A DNA stretch of 11,356 nt, taken from NCBI GenBank assembly GCA_900128585.1, contig LT642743.1, forward strand, positions 1 to 11,356. The letters run 5' to 3'. The DNA itself is not shown here. The DNA comes from Stramenopiles sp. TOSAG23-3 (taxonomy: Eukaryota; Sar). Positions within the stretch are counted from its first letter, which is position 1. More model-generated notes on the stretch are below. The model saw nothing but the letters and a program-made list of their open reading frames with translations. It searched no databases and had not been told where the DNA came from.

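Noticed and set aside
11339-11356. GTG (11354-11356) or ATG (11339-11341) as the gene start
   Set aside because: The sequence here is already mid-domain with fibre-like strands, there is no upstream DNA to judge, and no signal peptide follows.
1-11356. Promoters, terminators, tRNA or other RNA genes
   Set aside because: The coding frame occupies the whole window without a gap, and I saw no cloverleaf or other structured-RNA signature that would justify a call.

Overview
The whole window is the interior of one giant protein-coding gene on the minus strand. Read from base 11356 down to base 2, a single frame gives 3,785 consecutive codons with no stop. Neither the start nor the end of the gene lies inside the window. 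I see no intergenic DNA, no second gene, no RNA gene and no mobile element. The many shorter open stretches in the other five frames are shadows of this frame.

The product looks like an extracellular or particle-surface fibre rather than an enzyme: rich in Gly, Ser, Thr and Asn, strongly beta-patterned, with no evident membrane span or catalytic motif. It is assembled from repeated modules, listed in protein order (falling coordinate). (1) 10973-11356, a fibre-like lead module with an LPAVNGTLITTG motif. (2) 9119-10972, a beta-solenoid of about 44 units of 12-21 residues. (3) 8138-9118, a module resembling phage tail-fibre distal regions. (4) 7811-8137, a C-x8-W-x-C module. (5) 5927-7810, about six copies of a short GDxVxIxGVxGMxxVNG-like module with linkers. 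(6) 4325-5926, four tandem Cys-paired beta-sandwich-like repeats with 'LPGF' motifs. (7) 2693-4303, more GDxV-like and 'NGxLSVxG' strands, a second C-x8-W-x-C module and a three-unit solenoid. (8) 1169-2692, four very regular 131-133-residue repeats with a Cys pair 39-40 residues apart. (9) 767-1114, a second solenoid of about nine units. (10) 2-766, a second tail-fibre-like module. The order solenoid, tail-fibre module, strand module occurs twice, and the C-x8-W-x-C module with its downstream linker also occurs twice, so large blocks appear to have been duplicated and then to have diverged.

The source is uncertain. Abundant N-glycosylation sequons, disulfide-like Cys pairs, extreme length and unrestricted codon use (AGA, AGG, ATA, CGA and CTA all used freely) suggest a unicellular eukaryote, probably an alga or other protist, or a large DNA virus infecting one. 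The phage tail-fibre resemblance leaves a jumbo phage or bacterial adhesin possible. Family assignments rest on motif recognition by eye, and no database search was run.
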